NCBI GenBank assembly: GCA_041660225.1
Contig: JBAZWV010000007.1
Location: forward strand, 1 to 16,014
DNA length: 16,014 nucleotides
Reading direction: 5' to 3'
Source of the DNA: JBAZWV01 sp041660225
Lineage (GTDB): Bacteria > Patescibacteriota > Patescibacteriia > 2-12-FULL-60-25
Positions 6,125 to 12,449 of the stretch are shown here, piece by piece; positions within the stretch are counted from its first letter, which is position 1, and every line of letters starts with the position of its first letter. The translations under genes were made by a program, and so were the position numbers. Under the pieces are notes generated by a model, which was given only the letters and a program-made list of their open reading frames with translations, did no database searches and was not told the DNA's origin.

Positions 6125-6777
6125 ATCGCGATGAAGAGATGAAACAGGCGCTGGAACCGTTTTGCATGCGCACGCATCCGGGGCTGCGGAAGATTCTTGA
6201 AGAGGGTATGTCTCTTCCGATCGCGCAGAAGATCGCGAGAGGCTACGGTCCCTGCAATGCGGCGTCGCTTCAGATCATGGGTGCGGGTCTGTCCAAGGTG
6301 TGGGATCCGGATCTCTACTATCCGTTGGTCGAAAACATCTATGATGAAGTCGGCCGAGGGAACCGCGAGGACTCTCACGTCGCGATGTTCGAACGGTTCA
6401 TGCGCGCCGTCGATGTGGACCCGCGGAGATGTACGGCGGAACCGGGAAGTCCGAGCGAACGAACGATCAATGCGTTTCTGGCCGTGAGCAACGAGCCCAC
6501 GGAATACGAAGCGCTTGCCCTCATGCACGGTTTCGAAGCGGTGTTTCCCTACATCTGCGGAGGAATCTACACGGGACTCCTGAAGAGTCGGATCGTCTCC
6601 GAAGACGAGGCATTCTTCTTCGACCATCATTCGAAGGTCGACATCGAACACAGCGGTATCATGCTGAAGACGATGAAGAAGCCGGCTGACACGACGGAGA
6701 AGTGGCAGAAATGCATTGATCGATCGGTCCACGGCGCACGCACCCTCTACGATCTGTTCGACCCAATCCTTTCGTAA
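6121..6777 (+). CDS. Heme-oxygenase-like diiron oxidase (HDO) family protein
   Basis: 218 residues from ATG 6121, overlapping the aldolase stop. The protein looks all-helical and carries a full set of candidate metal ligands in the HDO order: Glu76 (NIYDEVG), His86 (SHVAMFERF), Glu139 (ALMHGFEAVFPYI) and the H-x3-D-x2-H motif His170/Asp174/His177 (FDHHSKVDIEHS). Known members, such as the chlamydial CADD protein, UndA, SznF and BesC, use a labile diiron centre and O2 to oxidise or fragment small acids and amino acids. TenA and PqqC share the fold but lack this ligand set. The coupling with an aldolase suggests that the aldolase product or precursor is oxidised here. There is no signal peptide, so it should be cytosolic. 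The fold and metal call are fairly secure, the reaction unknown. Confidence 0.85.
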   Translation: MNRDEEMKQALEPFCMRTHPGLRKILEEGMSLPIAQKIARGYGPCNAASLQIMGAGLSKVWDPDLYYPLVENIYDEVGRGNREDSHVAMFERFMRAVDVDPRRCTAEPGSPSERTINAFLAVSNEPTEYEALALMHGFEAVFPYICGGIYTGLLKSRIVSEDEAFFFDHHSKVDIEHSGIMLKTMKKPADTTEKWQKCIDRSVHGARTLYDLFDPILS

Positions 6778-6787
6778 ACGACGTACC

Positions 6788-6813
6788 CCCCGACGCTTGT
6801 CGGGGATTTTTTT
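6788..6813 (+). terminator. Terminator of the aldolase/diiron-oxidase operon
   Basis: CCCCGAC (6788-6794) pairs with GTCGGGG (6799-6805) around the loop GCTT, followed by ATTTTTTT. Confidence 0.92.
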
Positions 6814-6815
6814 AT

Positions 6816-6847
6816 GCAAAAAAACGGCGGACACGAGGTCCGCCGTT
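6816..6847 (-). terminator. Terminator of the surface-protein gene
   Basis: AACGGCGGAC (6823-6832) pairs with GTCCGCCGTT (6838-6847). The A-run at 6818-6824 gives the minus-strand T-tract. It lies back to back with the plus-strand terminator. Confidence 0.9.
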
Positions 6848-6866
6848 GCATGTAGCCGTTGTCGAT

Positions 6867-8273
6867 TTATGGGCTGACCGTGATGCTGTTTGATCCTTCC
6901 AGTTTTCCACCGACATCGGTGAAGCCGGTGTAGGTCGTCGTTTTGCTGAATTGCACCGTTATTTCGCAACTCGAGTATTCACAGAGCGCGATCGCATTGT
7001 TGTCGGGGTCGGTACCCTCGACGATTGTAGACCAGCCCATCGTTTCACCCGACGGCGCATCGAGTTTCAGGATCGCCTGGTTCGACTGTGGTTTTGAAAG
7101 AAGCGTGAGAACGGGCTTCGGAGGTTCGCCGCCCGAGACCGTTACGGTCACGGATGCGGAAACGTACGCCTGGCCACCGACCGTGACTTTGGAGTAGAGC
7201 TGGGTCGTGCGATAGAAGGGTGTGGATCCCGTGCAGGCTTCCTGGATTCCACAGTCTTTCCAAAGAACCGGATTTGGTTCGCCCGGAATGTGCGCATACA
7301 CCTTGTGGCTGGTCCGGTCCGGGAACGCTTGTGCGTTTGATGTGAACGCCGCGCGCGATCCGACGCCGACACCGAGCGGCTGAACGCTCATTTGAATGTC
7401 GGATGAAACAGCGGACACGGTCAGTGCGGCCTGATTGCCGTATTCCGTCTCGTATCGTTTTCCGGTGCCGTCAAAAGCGACGGCGCGGAAGCGTGTTTGG
7501 ATCGGCGATTGGCTGACCGTGTAGGAAAGGCTGCAAGACGTTGAAGCGAGACACGTCACGAGCGGAGAGGTCTGCAGGTCGTTATAGATTTCGATTTTCG
7601 TGATGGCCGACGGGGTATTTTGGATGCTCGCAAAGACAAGAAGCATCTGGTTGAGCGTCGCCTGCGAAGAGCTGATCGTAACGAAAAGCGTTTCAGATGT
7701 CGGAGTCGGAGACGGAGACGGTGTTGGAGTCACGCCCGGTGGAACATAGCCAACCGGACGGATGTTCGCGGAGATCGCCGTCGCGGCCGTAAGTTCTTCG
7801 GCGACCTGGAATGCATTTCCGGGTTCGACGGAAGTGCCGATCAGATAATTCGTGAAAAATGTGTCAGCGACATCATCCACTTTTGTATTCCAGTTTTGTC
7901 CGTAGAGGAGCGATGCAAGATTCTCACTCGTGACCCAGCGCAGCACGCCATATCGCGACACGGCATATACTTTTGGATCCGTCGTGATTTTTACGAGCTT
8001 CACGCCCGGGCGATACGTTACGTTGCCGGCAAGCTGGTAGCTTGCAAGTTCGGTGTCCGGAACCGTCACGACGCCGGAGAAATCTCCGTACCAGCTGAAG
8101 AACACACGTTCATTCGGAAACGCGTAGCGCTTGCCTCCATCGAGGTAGTAGACGCTGGTGCTCGTTGAGCCTTTGATGAGCGCGCCGTTGGATGCTGCGG
8201 CATGGACGGCGAGGGGAGAGAGGGCGGCAAGAGCAGTGCTTGCAGCAAGAAAGACAGAGAGAAGGCGTTTCAT
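6867..8273 (-). CDS. Secreted surface protein with N-terminal repeat-type domain and Ig-like domains
   Basis: 468 residues from ATG 8273. The frame extends 24 codons further, but Met25 starts a classic signal peptide (MKRLLSVFLAASTALAALSP...AVHA, cleavage near 25-27). Residues about 30-165 form a domain with phrases such as YYLDGGKRYAFPNERVFFSW and DPKVYAVSRYGVLRWVTSE, a type I associate with Patescibacteria surface proteins. A Thr/Pro linker (182-192) leads to three beta-sandwich-like modules (about 195-285, 292-380, 385-466). Each has one close Cys pair: C241/C247, C341/C347 and C431/C436. No C-terminal anchor is visible, so it is probably secreted or attached non-covalently to the cell surface. 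A -10 box TATACT lies only 8 nt before ATG and there is no Shine-Dalgarno, suggesting a leaderless message. Confidence 0.88.
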   Translation of the reverse strand: MKRLLSVFLAASTALAALSPLAVHAAASNGALIKGSTSTSVYYLDGGKRYAFPNERVFFSWYGDFSGVVTVPDTELASYQLAGNVTYRPGVKLVKITTDPKVYAVSRYGVLRWVTSENLASLLYGQNWNTKVDDVADTFFTNYLIGTSVEPGNAFQVAEELTAATAISANIRPVGYVPPGVTPTPSPSPTPTSETLFVTISSSQATLNQMLLVFASIQNTPSAITKIEIYNDLQTSPLVTCLASTSCSLSYTVSQSPIQTRFRAVAFDGTGKRYETEYGNQAALTVSAVSSDIQMSVQPLGVGVGSRAAFTSNAQAFPDRTSHKVYAHIPGEPNPVLWKDCGIQEACTGSTPFYRTTQLYSKVTVGGQAYVSASVTVTVSGGEPPKPVLTLLSKPQSNQAILKLDAPSGETMGWSTIVEGTDPDNNAIALCEYSSCEITVQFSKTTTYTGFTDVGGKLEGSNSITVSP

Positions 8274-8281
8274 ATGACGGC

Positions 8282-8287
8282 AGTATA
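8282..8287 (-). promoter_or_regulatory. -10 box for the surface-protein gene (leaderless type)
   Basis: TATACT on the minus strand, 8 nt upstream of ATG 8273, with a start context of ATATG. The -35 region is poor. Confidence 0.5.
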
Positions 8288-8308
8288 GCCTTTTGTGAGC
8301 GGGAACAG

Positions 8309-8336
8309 AAAACCTCCTGGCGAAGGGAGGTTTTCT
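8309..8336 (-). terminator. Terminator after the 105-residue membrane protein
   Basis: AAAACCTCC (8309-8317) pairs with GGAGGTTTT (8326-8334) around an 8 nt loop. On the minus strand it ends in GGAGGTTTT and then CTGTT. It is symmetrical enough to act in both directions. Confidence 0.75.
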
Positions 8337-8366
8337 ATGACGCACCAGACGAGAGGAAGTTCGAAA

Positions 8367-8684
8367 TTATAAAACAAGGAGAAGGGCGAACGGAAAAAGA
8401 ACGGCCACAATATCCGTACTGATGTACACGACGCGAGCCGTCGTGCCACCGATCTCTTTCACGGGAACCGTACGCTGAACCATCACGCAGGAAGGCGGCG
8501 AGGATCTTCCTCCACGGGCGTATGTTCGAAACGTCAGCTCATGCGTCTTTGCATACGATTCACACATCGGCGTGAAATACCATTTCTGAACACCAAGCTC
8601 GATGCCGATCACCCAGAGCGGATACACCACACAGACGATGAGGAGCGCTCGAATCACCTTTCGATTTCGCACATGGACATCCAT
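8367..8684 (-). CDS. Small two-helix membrane protein, 105 residues
   Basis: Not recognised. A GTG at 8693 and an ATG at 8684 share the frame. ATG is preferred because a -10 box (TATGCT) lies 9 nt before it and the expected transcript starts at or just before it. A first membrane helix spans about residues 11-30 (VIRALLIVCVVYPLWVIGI). A loop of about 50 residues with two cysteines (in TPMCES and PPSCVM) follows, then a second hydrophobic segment (STDIVAVLFPFALLLVL) that ends the protein at its last residue. The basic N-terminus (HVRNRKVIR) suggests both ends are cytoplasmic and the Cys-bearing loop is outside, where the cysteines could form a disulfide. It stands alone between the tRNA terminator and its own terminator. 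Confidence 0.72.
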   Translation of the reverse strand: MDVHVRNRKVIRALLIVCVVYPLWVIGIELGVQKWYFTPMCESYAKTHELTFRTYARGGRSSPPSCVMVQRTVPVKEIGGTTARVVYISTDIVAVLFPFALLLVL

Positions 8685-8693
8685 ATCAGACAC

Positions 8694-8721
8694 AGCATAC
8701 CTTTGGTCGGAAAAGATTCAA
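8694..8721 (-). promoter_or_regulatory. Promoter for the 105-residue membrane protein (leaderless type)
   Basis: On the minus strand TTGAAT (complement of 8716-8721), a 16 nt spacer, then TATGCT (complement of 8694-8699). The ATG (in ATATG) begins 9 nt after the -10 box. Confidence 0.55.
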
Positions 8722-8746
8722 ACAAAAAACTCCCGTTTGGGAGTTT
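8721..8746 (-). terminator. Terminator after tRNA-Leu
   Basis: AAACTCCC (8727-8734) pairs with GGGAGTTT (8739-8746) around GTTT. The AACAAAAAA at 8721-8729 supplies the minus-strand T-tract. It ends the PP2C/tRNA transcript. Confidence 0.85.
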
Positions 8747-8752
8747 CTTGTT

Positions 8753-8839
8753 TGGTGCACAGGGTGGGAGTTGAACCCACAAGCCCTTGCGGGCGCCAGG
8801 TTCTAAGCCTGGTGCGTATGCCAGTTCCGCCACCTGTGC
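8753..8839 (-). tRNA. tRNA-Leu (anticodon UAG), CCA encoded
   Basis: On the minus strand, acceptor GCACAGG (from 8839) pairs with CCTGTGC (to 8757), followed by discriminator A and an encoded CCA (8755-8753). The anticodon arm is CCAGG-CTTAGAA-CCTGG, giving anticodon TAG, which reads CUN leucine codons. A long variable arm (CGCCCGCAAGGGCTT) is typical of the class II tRNA-Leu, and the T arm is GTGGG-TTCAACT-CCCAC. It begins 22 nt after the PP2C stop on the same strand and is followed by a terminator, so it may be processed from a shared transcript. Confidence 0.96.
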
Positions 8840-8861
8840 CAGAGATCGATCTCGGCCGAGC

Positions 8862-10058
8862 CTACTCCTCTTTGAGTCTCGCTGCAACGATGGCGATATC
8901 GTCCGTGAGTTTATAGGACTGTCGGAACGATGCCTCAAGACGGAGTTCGTTCACGCGGGATTTGAAGGGCGCATCGGACCGGAAGGTGCTTGCGAGTTCA
9001 TCGAGATCCGTCATCTTGCTGATGGCATCGTCCGCCGTCGTTTGATCCGTCGGCATTGTCTCATACTTGTCGATCACGCCATCGGTACAGAAGATCAACG
9101 TGTCGCCCGGGGAGAGTTCGCGGATCGTGAGTGACGGATGTCCTTCACCGCCGACCGTCCGCATCGTTGTGACGCTGAGCTGGTAATACGATATGGGGCT
9201 CAATTTCATGCGGAGTATGCCGTCACGGAACGTCGGCAGGTTATGTTGCTTCGCCGGATCGCGTTTCATTTCGAGAAGCTTTTCGGGCGAAAGGCCGCGT
9301 GATTCGAGAAGGCCGTTCAAAAGCGAGTCGTCGTGCGTGATTTGCTCGATGCGTCCGTCCGAATCAAGAACGAGCGCGGCGCTGTCGCCGACATTGGCGA
9401 TGACGGCATAATGCGTTCCGTCGGCGCTCTGGTGAACGAACCCGGTACACGCGGTCGTTTGTCCGCCGGTGATTTCTACGCTGAGACCCATTTCTTTAAA
9501 CGTTGAAAGCAGCGCGAGTGTTTTTTCCGAGAGCTCCGTGTCCTGTTCAAGGACGGCAAGCATGCGCTGACGATCCGCATTGAGCGCGGAGATCTCTTGG
9601 GGGAACGCAGAGGGGTCGGGTCGAAGTTTGATGTATTCGTTCGTTTGTTTCTGAAGATACGCTCGGAGATCACCTCGAACTTCTTCGGGTGCGCGCAATG
9701 CCTGGCGCGTCCGTTCTTCCAAGAAAAAATCCGGCAACACATGCGACGCCATCGCGCTCGCTTTGGCGCCGCCCGGACCGCCACCCAAACCGTCGAAAAC
9801 CCCCATGAGTCCGGTTGCCGGATCGGCGAGTGCGGAATCCTCGTTATGCGACGGACGCGGCTTCCCTTGCACGTGTTTTTTTTCGAGCGTGTACGCGACT
9901 TCCAGTCCGGTGAATCCCGGAACGTTTTTCGCCGGAACGACATCCAGGGATTGTTCGTCGTGCGGTGTTTCGGGCGATGGCGATGAGGGAGTTTTTTCTT
10001 TTTGCCGTTCGGAAGAGATCGAAGGATGCGGCTGTTTTTCAAACGGATTACGGATCAT
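8862..10058 (-). CDS. PP2C-family serine/threonine protein phosphatase
   Basis: 398 residues from ATG 10058; an in-frame GTG at 10067 is possible but lies upstream of the predicted transcription start. A disordered Ser/Pro/Lys-rich N-terminal region (about 1-45) precedes a full PP2C domain. Visible motifs are PSHNEDSAL (metal site), GVFDGLGG with Asp89, GGQTTACTGFV (about 198-208), VIANVGDSAALVL (about 219-231), LIFCTDGVID with Asp326, and LTDDIAIVAARL at the end (about 384-395). The family uses two Mn/Mg ions to remove phosphate from Ser/Thr. Its kinase partner is not in this window. The extra helical region between the second and third motifs makes it longer than minimal bacterial PP2C. No membrane segment is seen, so it should be cytosolic. 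It lies between tdk and tRNA-Leu, all on the minus strand. Confidence 0.93.
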   Translation of the reverse strand: MIRNPFEKQPHPSISSERQKEKTPSSPSPETPHDEQSLDVVPAKNVPGFTGLEVAYTLEKKHVQGKPRPSHNEDSALADPATGLMGVFDGLGGGPGGAKASAMASHVLPDFFLEERTRQALRAPEEVRGDLRAYLQKQTNEYIKLRPDPSAFPQEISALNADRQRMLAVLEQDTELSEKTLALLSTFKEMGLSVEITGGQTTACTGFVHQSADGTHYAVIANVGDSAALVLDSDGRIEQITHDDSLLNGLLESRGLSPEKLLEMKRDPAKQHNLPTFRDGILRMKLSPISYYQLSVTTMRTVGGEGHPSLTIRELSPGDTLIFCTDGVIDKYETMPTDQTTADDAISKMTDLDELASTFRSDAPFKSRVNELRLEASFRQSYKLTDDIAIVAARLKEE

Positions 10059-10067
10059 ATCTCCCAC

Positions 10068-10096
10068 AGCGTATCGGAGGAGGAGAAAAGGAACAA
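10068..10096 (-). promoter_or_regulatory. Candidate PP2C promoter (leaderless type)
   Basis: On the minus strand TTGTTC (complement of 10091-10096), a 17 nt spacer, then TACGCT (complement of 10068-10073), 9 nt before ATG 10058 in an ATATG context. Both boxes are imperfect. A GGGAG also sits close to the ATG, so a short leader is possible. Confidence 0.45.
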
Positions 10097-10106
10097 TTGA
10101 GGTTTT

Positions 10107-10679
10107 TTATTCAATCACGACATGGTGTGCGACGCAGCGTGGTTCGTATGTCACAGCTTCACCTTCATGTTCGACGGTCACGACCGGATCATTCTTGTGT
10201 ACGGGTTCACCATTTCGGAGGCGTTGGGTGCGTGTCGCATTGTGTTCGCGGCAGACACTGCACACGGCACGTGAACGTTGCACGATCGTTTCTGGCAACG
10301 CCATCAGCGCGAGGGCAGTCGGAAACACCGCGCCTCGAAAGTCCGCATCGAGTCCAGAAATCAAAATCGTCTTTCCTTGTTTCATTGCTTCATGAAGAAG
10401 GGGAACGATCTCGGGAGTAAAAAATTGCATCTCATCCAAACCGATGACGCGATACGGTTCCATCGCGAGCTTGATTGCTTCGAGGTCTTGTTCCGGAACG
10501 GTGAGTCCGTCGTATGCCAAACCGGAACGCGATTCGATGCGCGCGCTTCTTGTGTCTAATGCAGGACGCAGACAAATCGTCGACACGCGTTGCTCAGCAT
10601 AGATCTGCAAATGACGAACGAGTTCGAGCGTCTTGCCGCAGGCCATGGGGCCGGTGAAAAAAGTGATGGATCCGGACAT
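10107..10679 (-). CDS. tdk: Thymidine kinase
   Basis: 190 residues from ATG 10679. The frame extends 15 codons upstream, but this Met gives the standard N-terminus directly before the P-loop. The P-loop is TGPMACGKT (9-17), the Walker B/catalytic segment is GLDEMQFF (80-87, Glu83 the likely base), and GLDADFRG (109-116) is the lasso-side motif. The zinc site shows C140-x-x-C143 and C182-x-x-H185. Most thymidine kinases of this type have Cys at the last position, so His185 is unusual but still a possible zinc ligand. The enzyme phosphorylates thymidine to dTMP (salvage). It is divergent from pyrC, and its start has a -10 box 10 nt away with no Shine-Dalgarno. PP2C follows 48 nt downstream with no clear terminator between. 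Confidence 0.95.
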   Translation of the reverse strand: MSGSITFFTGPMACGKTLELVRHLQIYAEQRVSTICLRPALDTRSARIESRSGLAYDGLTVPEQDLEAIKLAMEPYRVIGLDEMQFFTPEIVPLLHEAMKQGKTILISGLDADFRGAVFPTALALMALPETIVQRSRAVCSVCREHNATRTQRLRNGEPVHKNDPVVTVEHEGEAVTYEPRCVAHHVVIE

Positions 10680-10689
10680 ATCGAAAAGG

Positions 10690-10719
10690 ATGGTAGCGGA
10701 AGCGCAAGGGATATGGTAA
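10690..10719 (-). promoter_or_regulatory. Candidate tdk promoter (leaderless type)
   Basis: On the minus strand TTACCA (complement of 10714-10719), an 18 nt spacer, then TACCAT (complement of 10690-10695), 10 nt before ATG 10679 in an ATATG context. It lies in the 59 nt gap shared with pyrC, whose own promoter I could not define. Confidence 0.4.
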
Positions 10720-10738
10720 TCCATCCGTCGGAGGAAAC

Positions 10739-11755
10739 ATGTTCATTTCAAAACACAGAGCGCGTCTCCGCAGAGGAGACGATTTGCACGTACATTTTCG
10801 TGACGGAGACATGCTTCGGCTCGTCGCTCCGTACACCGCGAAGTCGTTTGCCCGCGCGCTCGTCATGCCAAACCTGACGCCGCCCGTCGCATCTGCACAG
10901 GATGCCTCGAAATATCGCGAGCGGATCAAGACGGCTACAAGCGGTTTACCGTTCATGTCGCTCATGACGATCAAGTTGCTTCCGCACACGGATCCCGAGA
11001 CGATCGTAAAGGCCTTTCATGGAGGAGTCGTTGCTGCGAAGCTCTACCCGCGCGGCGTCACGACGAATGCGGCAGACGGTATTTTTGATCTCGAAGCCAT
11101 GTATCCCGTTTTTCAGAAAATGGAGTCGTGCAAGATCGTTCTGTGCATCCACGCAGAGATGCCAGACGCGTTTTGCATCAATCGTGAGGTCGAATATCTG
11201 CCTTCCGTCGGACGCATTGCACGAGTGTTTCCGAGACTGAGAATCGTCGTTGAACATGTGAGTACGGCGGGGGCCGTTGAATATGTTCGCAGGCTGCCGT
11301 CGACCGTCGCTGCGACGATCACGTTGCATCATCTGTTGCTTACGCTTGACGACGTCGTAGGCGGTTCATTGAAGCCTCATAACTTTTGTAAGCCGATTGC
11401 GAAACGTCCGAAAGACCGTGACGCGCTTCTCGACGCGGCTCTCTCTGGAAATCCGAAATTCTTTTTCGGCTCCGACAGCGCACCGCACGATCGCGGCACA
11501 AAGGAATGCGCAGAGGGATGTGCCGGCATCTTCACGGCCCCGGTCGCGCTACAACGACTCGTACAGCTCTTCGACGAGCATGACGCCCTCGATAAACTGG
11601 AACCCTTCATCTCCGAGTTCGGTGCGCGGTTCTACAATCTGCCCCTGAACGAAGGTCTCATCGAGCTCGCGCGCGAACCCTGGATCGTTCCCGCCCAGAT
11701 CGGAAACGTCATCCCATTCCTCGCCGGTGAAACCATCGAATGGTCCATCGTTTAA
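10739..11755 (+). CDS. pyrC: Dihydroorotase, class II (PyrC type)
   Basis: 338 residues (E. coli PyrC is about 348) from ATG 10739, with GGAGG a few bases upstream. All zinc and catalytic residues are present: the H-x-H pair His17/His19 (DLHVHFRDG), Asn45 (MPNLTPP), the carboxylated Lys101 (AAKLYPRGVTTN), His138 (CIHAE), His173 (VEHVST) and Asp246 with SDSAPH (245-250). The enzyme closes carbamoyl-aspartate to dihydroorotate in de novo pyrimidine synthesis. No other pyr gene is in the window; tdk, divergent and 59 nt away, feeds the same nucleotide pool by salvage. The stop codon abuts the terminator stem. Confidence 0.97.
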   Translation: MFISKHRARLRRGDDLHVHFRDGDMLRLVAPYTAKSFARALVMPNLTPPVASAQDASKYRERIKTATSGLPFMSLMTIKLLPHTDPETIVKAFHGGVVAAKLYPRGVTTNAADGIFDLEAMYPVFQKMESCKIVLCIHAEMPDAFCINREVEYLPSVGRIARVFPRLRIVVEHVSTAGAVEYVRRLPSTVAATITLHHLLLTLDDVVGGSLKPHNFCKPIAKRPKDRDALLDAALSGNPKFFFGSDSAPHDRGTKECAEGCAGIFTAPVALQRLVQLFDEHDALDKLEPFISEFGARFYNLPLNEGLIELAREPWIVPAQIGNVIPFLAGETIEWSIV

Positions 11756-11778
11756 CCCGACACGCTGTCGGGTTTTTT
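11754..11778 (+). terminator. Terminator after pyrC
   Basis: AACCCGACA (11754-11762) pairs with TGTCGGGTT (11766-11774) around the loop CGC, with T at 11773-11778. It begins within the TAA stop of pyrC, and the T-tract runs into the stop codon of the convergent rlmH. Confidence 0.9.
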
Positions 11779-12250
11779 ATTTATGGTATGGCGTTCCGCG
11801 TTCGATCATCGTGGCGCGATAGAGTTGTTCGAGAAGCACGATGCGAGCGAGTTGGTGGGGGAGTGTGATCGAGCCGAGCGAAAAAATCGCGTCCGCTTTT
11901 TGCCGTACCGTCTCATCCAAACCCCACGATCCTCCGATCAGAAAAACGAGCGCCCGTCCGCCCTCGCTCCACGTCTCCATCTTCTTGCTGAAGGTTGTTG
12001 AGTCGAATTGTTTTCCGGTTTCATCGAGTGCGATTACGAACGCTCCGTCCGGGACGCCTTTCATGAGCGACTCTGCCTCGATTCGTCGTGTCTTTGCGAG
12101 GTCGGGTTTCGCCGACCCGCCATGACCTTCGGGGAGCTCGATCAGGTCGAGCGAGGCGAGCGGTTTTAGTCGTTCCAAGTACATCCGAATCGCCTCGGCA
12201 TGCCAATCTTCGGAAGCCTTTCCAATCGCCCGGAGGATGATCTTTTGCAT
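11777..12250 (-). CDS. rlmH: 23S rRNA (pseudouridine1915-N3)-methyltransferase RlmH
   Basis: 157 residues from ATG 12250 (the E. coli protein is about 155). The ATG at 12268 lies inside the promoter spacer and is rejected. SPOUT-family features are visible: FVIALDETGKQFDS (71-84), the SAM-binding knot LIGGSWGLDE (104-113) and the C-terminal LPHQLARIVLLEQLYRA (130-146) with YHK at the end. RlmH methylates the pseudouridine at position 1915 in helix 69 of 23S rRNA, which contacts the decoding region; that base lies at about 15915 in this same window. The promoter is TTGACA-N17-CAAAAT with only 6 nt to ATG, so the mRNA is probably leaderless. Confidence 0.96.
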   Translation of the reverse strand: MQKIILRAIGKASEDWHAEAIRMYLERLKPLASLDLIELPEGHGGSAKPDLAKTRRIEAESLMKGVPDGAFVIALDETGKQFDSTTFSKKMETWSEGGRALVFLIGGSWGLDETVRQKADAIFSLGSITLPHQLARIVLLEQLYRATMIERGTPYHK

Positions 12251-12256
12251 GCCCCT

Positions 12257-12285
12257 ATTTTGGCCCATCTTTCGGGCTCTGTCAA
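12257..12285 (-). promoter_or_regulatory. rlmH promoter (leaderless type)
   Basis: On the minus strand TTGACA (complement of 12280-12285), a 17 nt spacer, then CAAAAT (complement of 12257-12262), followed 6 nt later by ATG 12250. Its -35 lies 6 bp from the -35 of the divergent plus-strand promoter. Confidence 0.7.
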
Positions 12286-12291
12286 AGACAC

Positions 12292-12319
12292 TTGACAGAA
12301 TGATTTTTTGTGATATCTT
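12292..12319 (+). promoter_or_regulatory. Promoter for the 229-residue gene
   Basis: Consensus TTGACA (12292-12297), a 16 nt spacer, then TATCTT (12314-12319). It is divergent from the rlmH promoter and predicts a leader of about 124 nt. Confidence 0.7.
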
Positions 12320-12325
12320 ATTTTA

Positions 12326-12449
12326 TCCAGATTACGGTGCCGAACCTTACATTGTTAGTGTCTACATAGCTTCGGTCACAGATAGGCAAGCCTTATGGTC
12401 CTGCAGGGTGCGGGATTAAGTGGTGAGCCAGAGAAACGGAGAAACGACC
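12326..12449 (+). promoter_or_regulatory. Long 5' untranslated leader of the 229-residue gene
   Basis: About 124 nt separate the predicted transcript start from ATG 12450, far longer than the other leaders here. It can fold a hairpin in which GTGCCGAA (from about 12337) pairs with TTCGGTCAC (to about 12380), and it ends with GGAG (12438-12441), 8 nt before ATG. It does not match a riboswitch class I know. A structured regulatory leader is possible. Confidence 0.35.

Noticed and set aside
6079..6969. 296-codon open frame on the minus strand opposite the diiron oxidase gene
   Set aside because: It crosses two back-to-back terminators and is opposite a motif-bearing gene.
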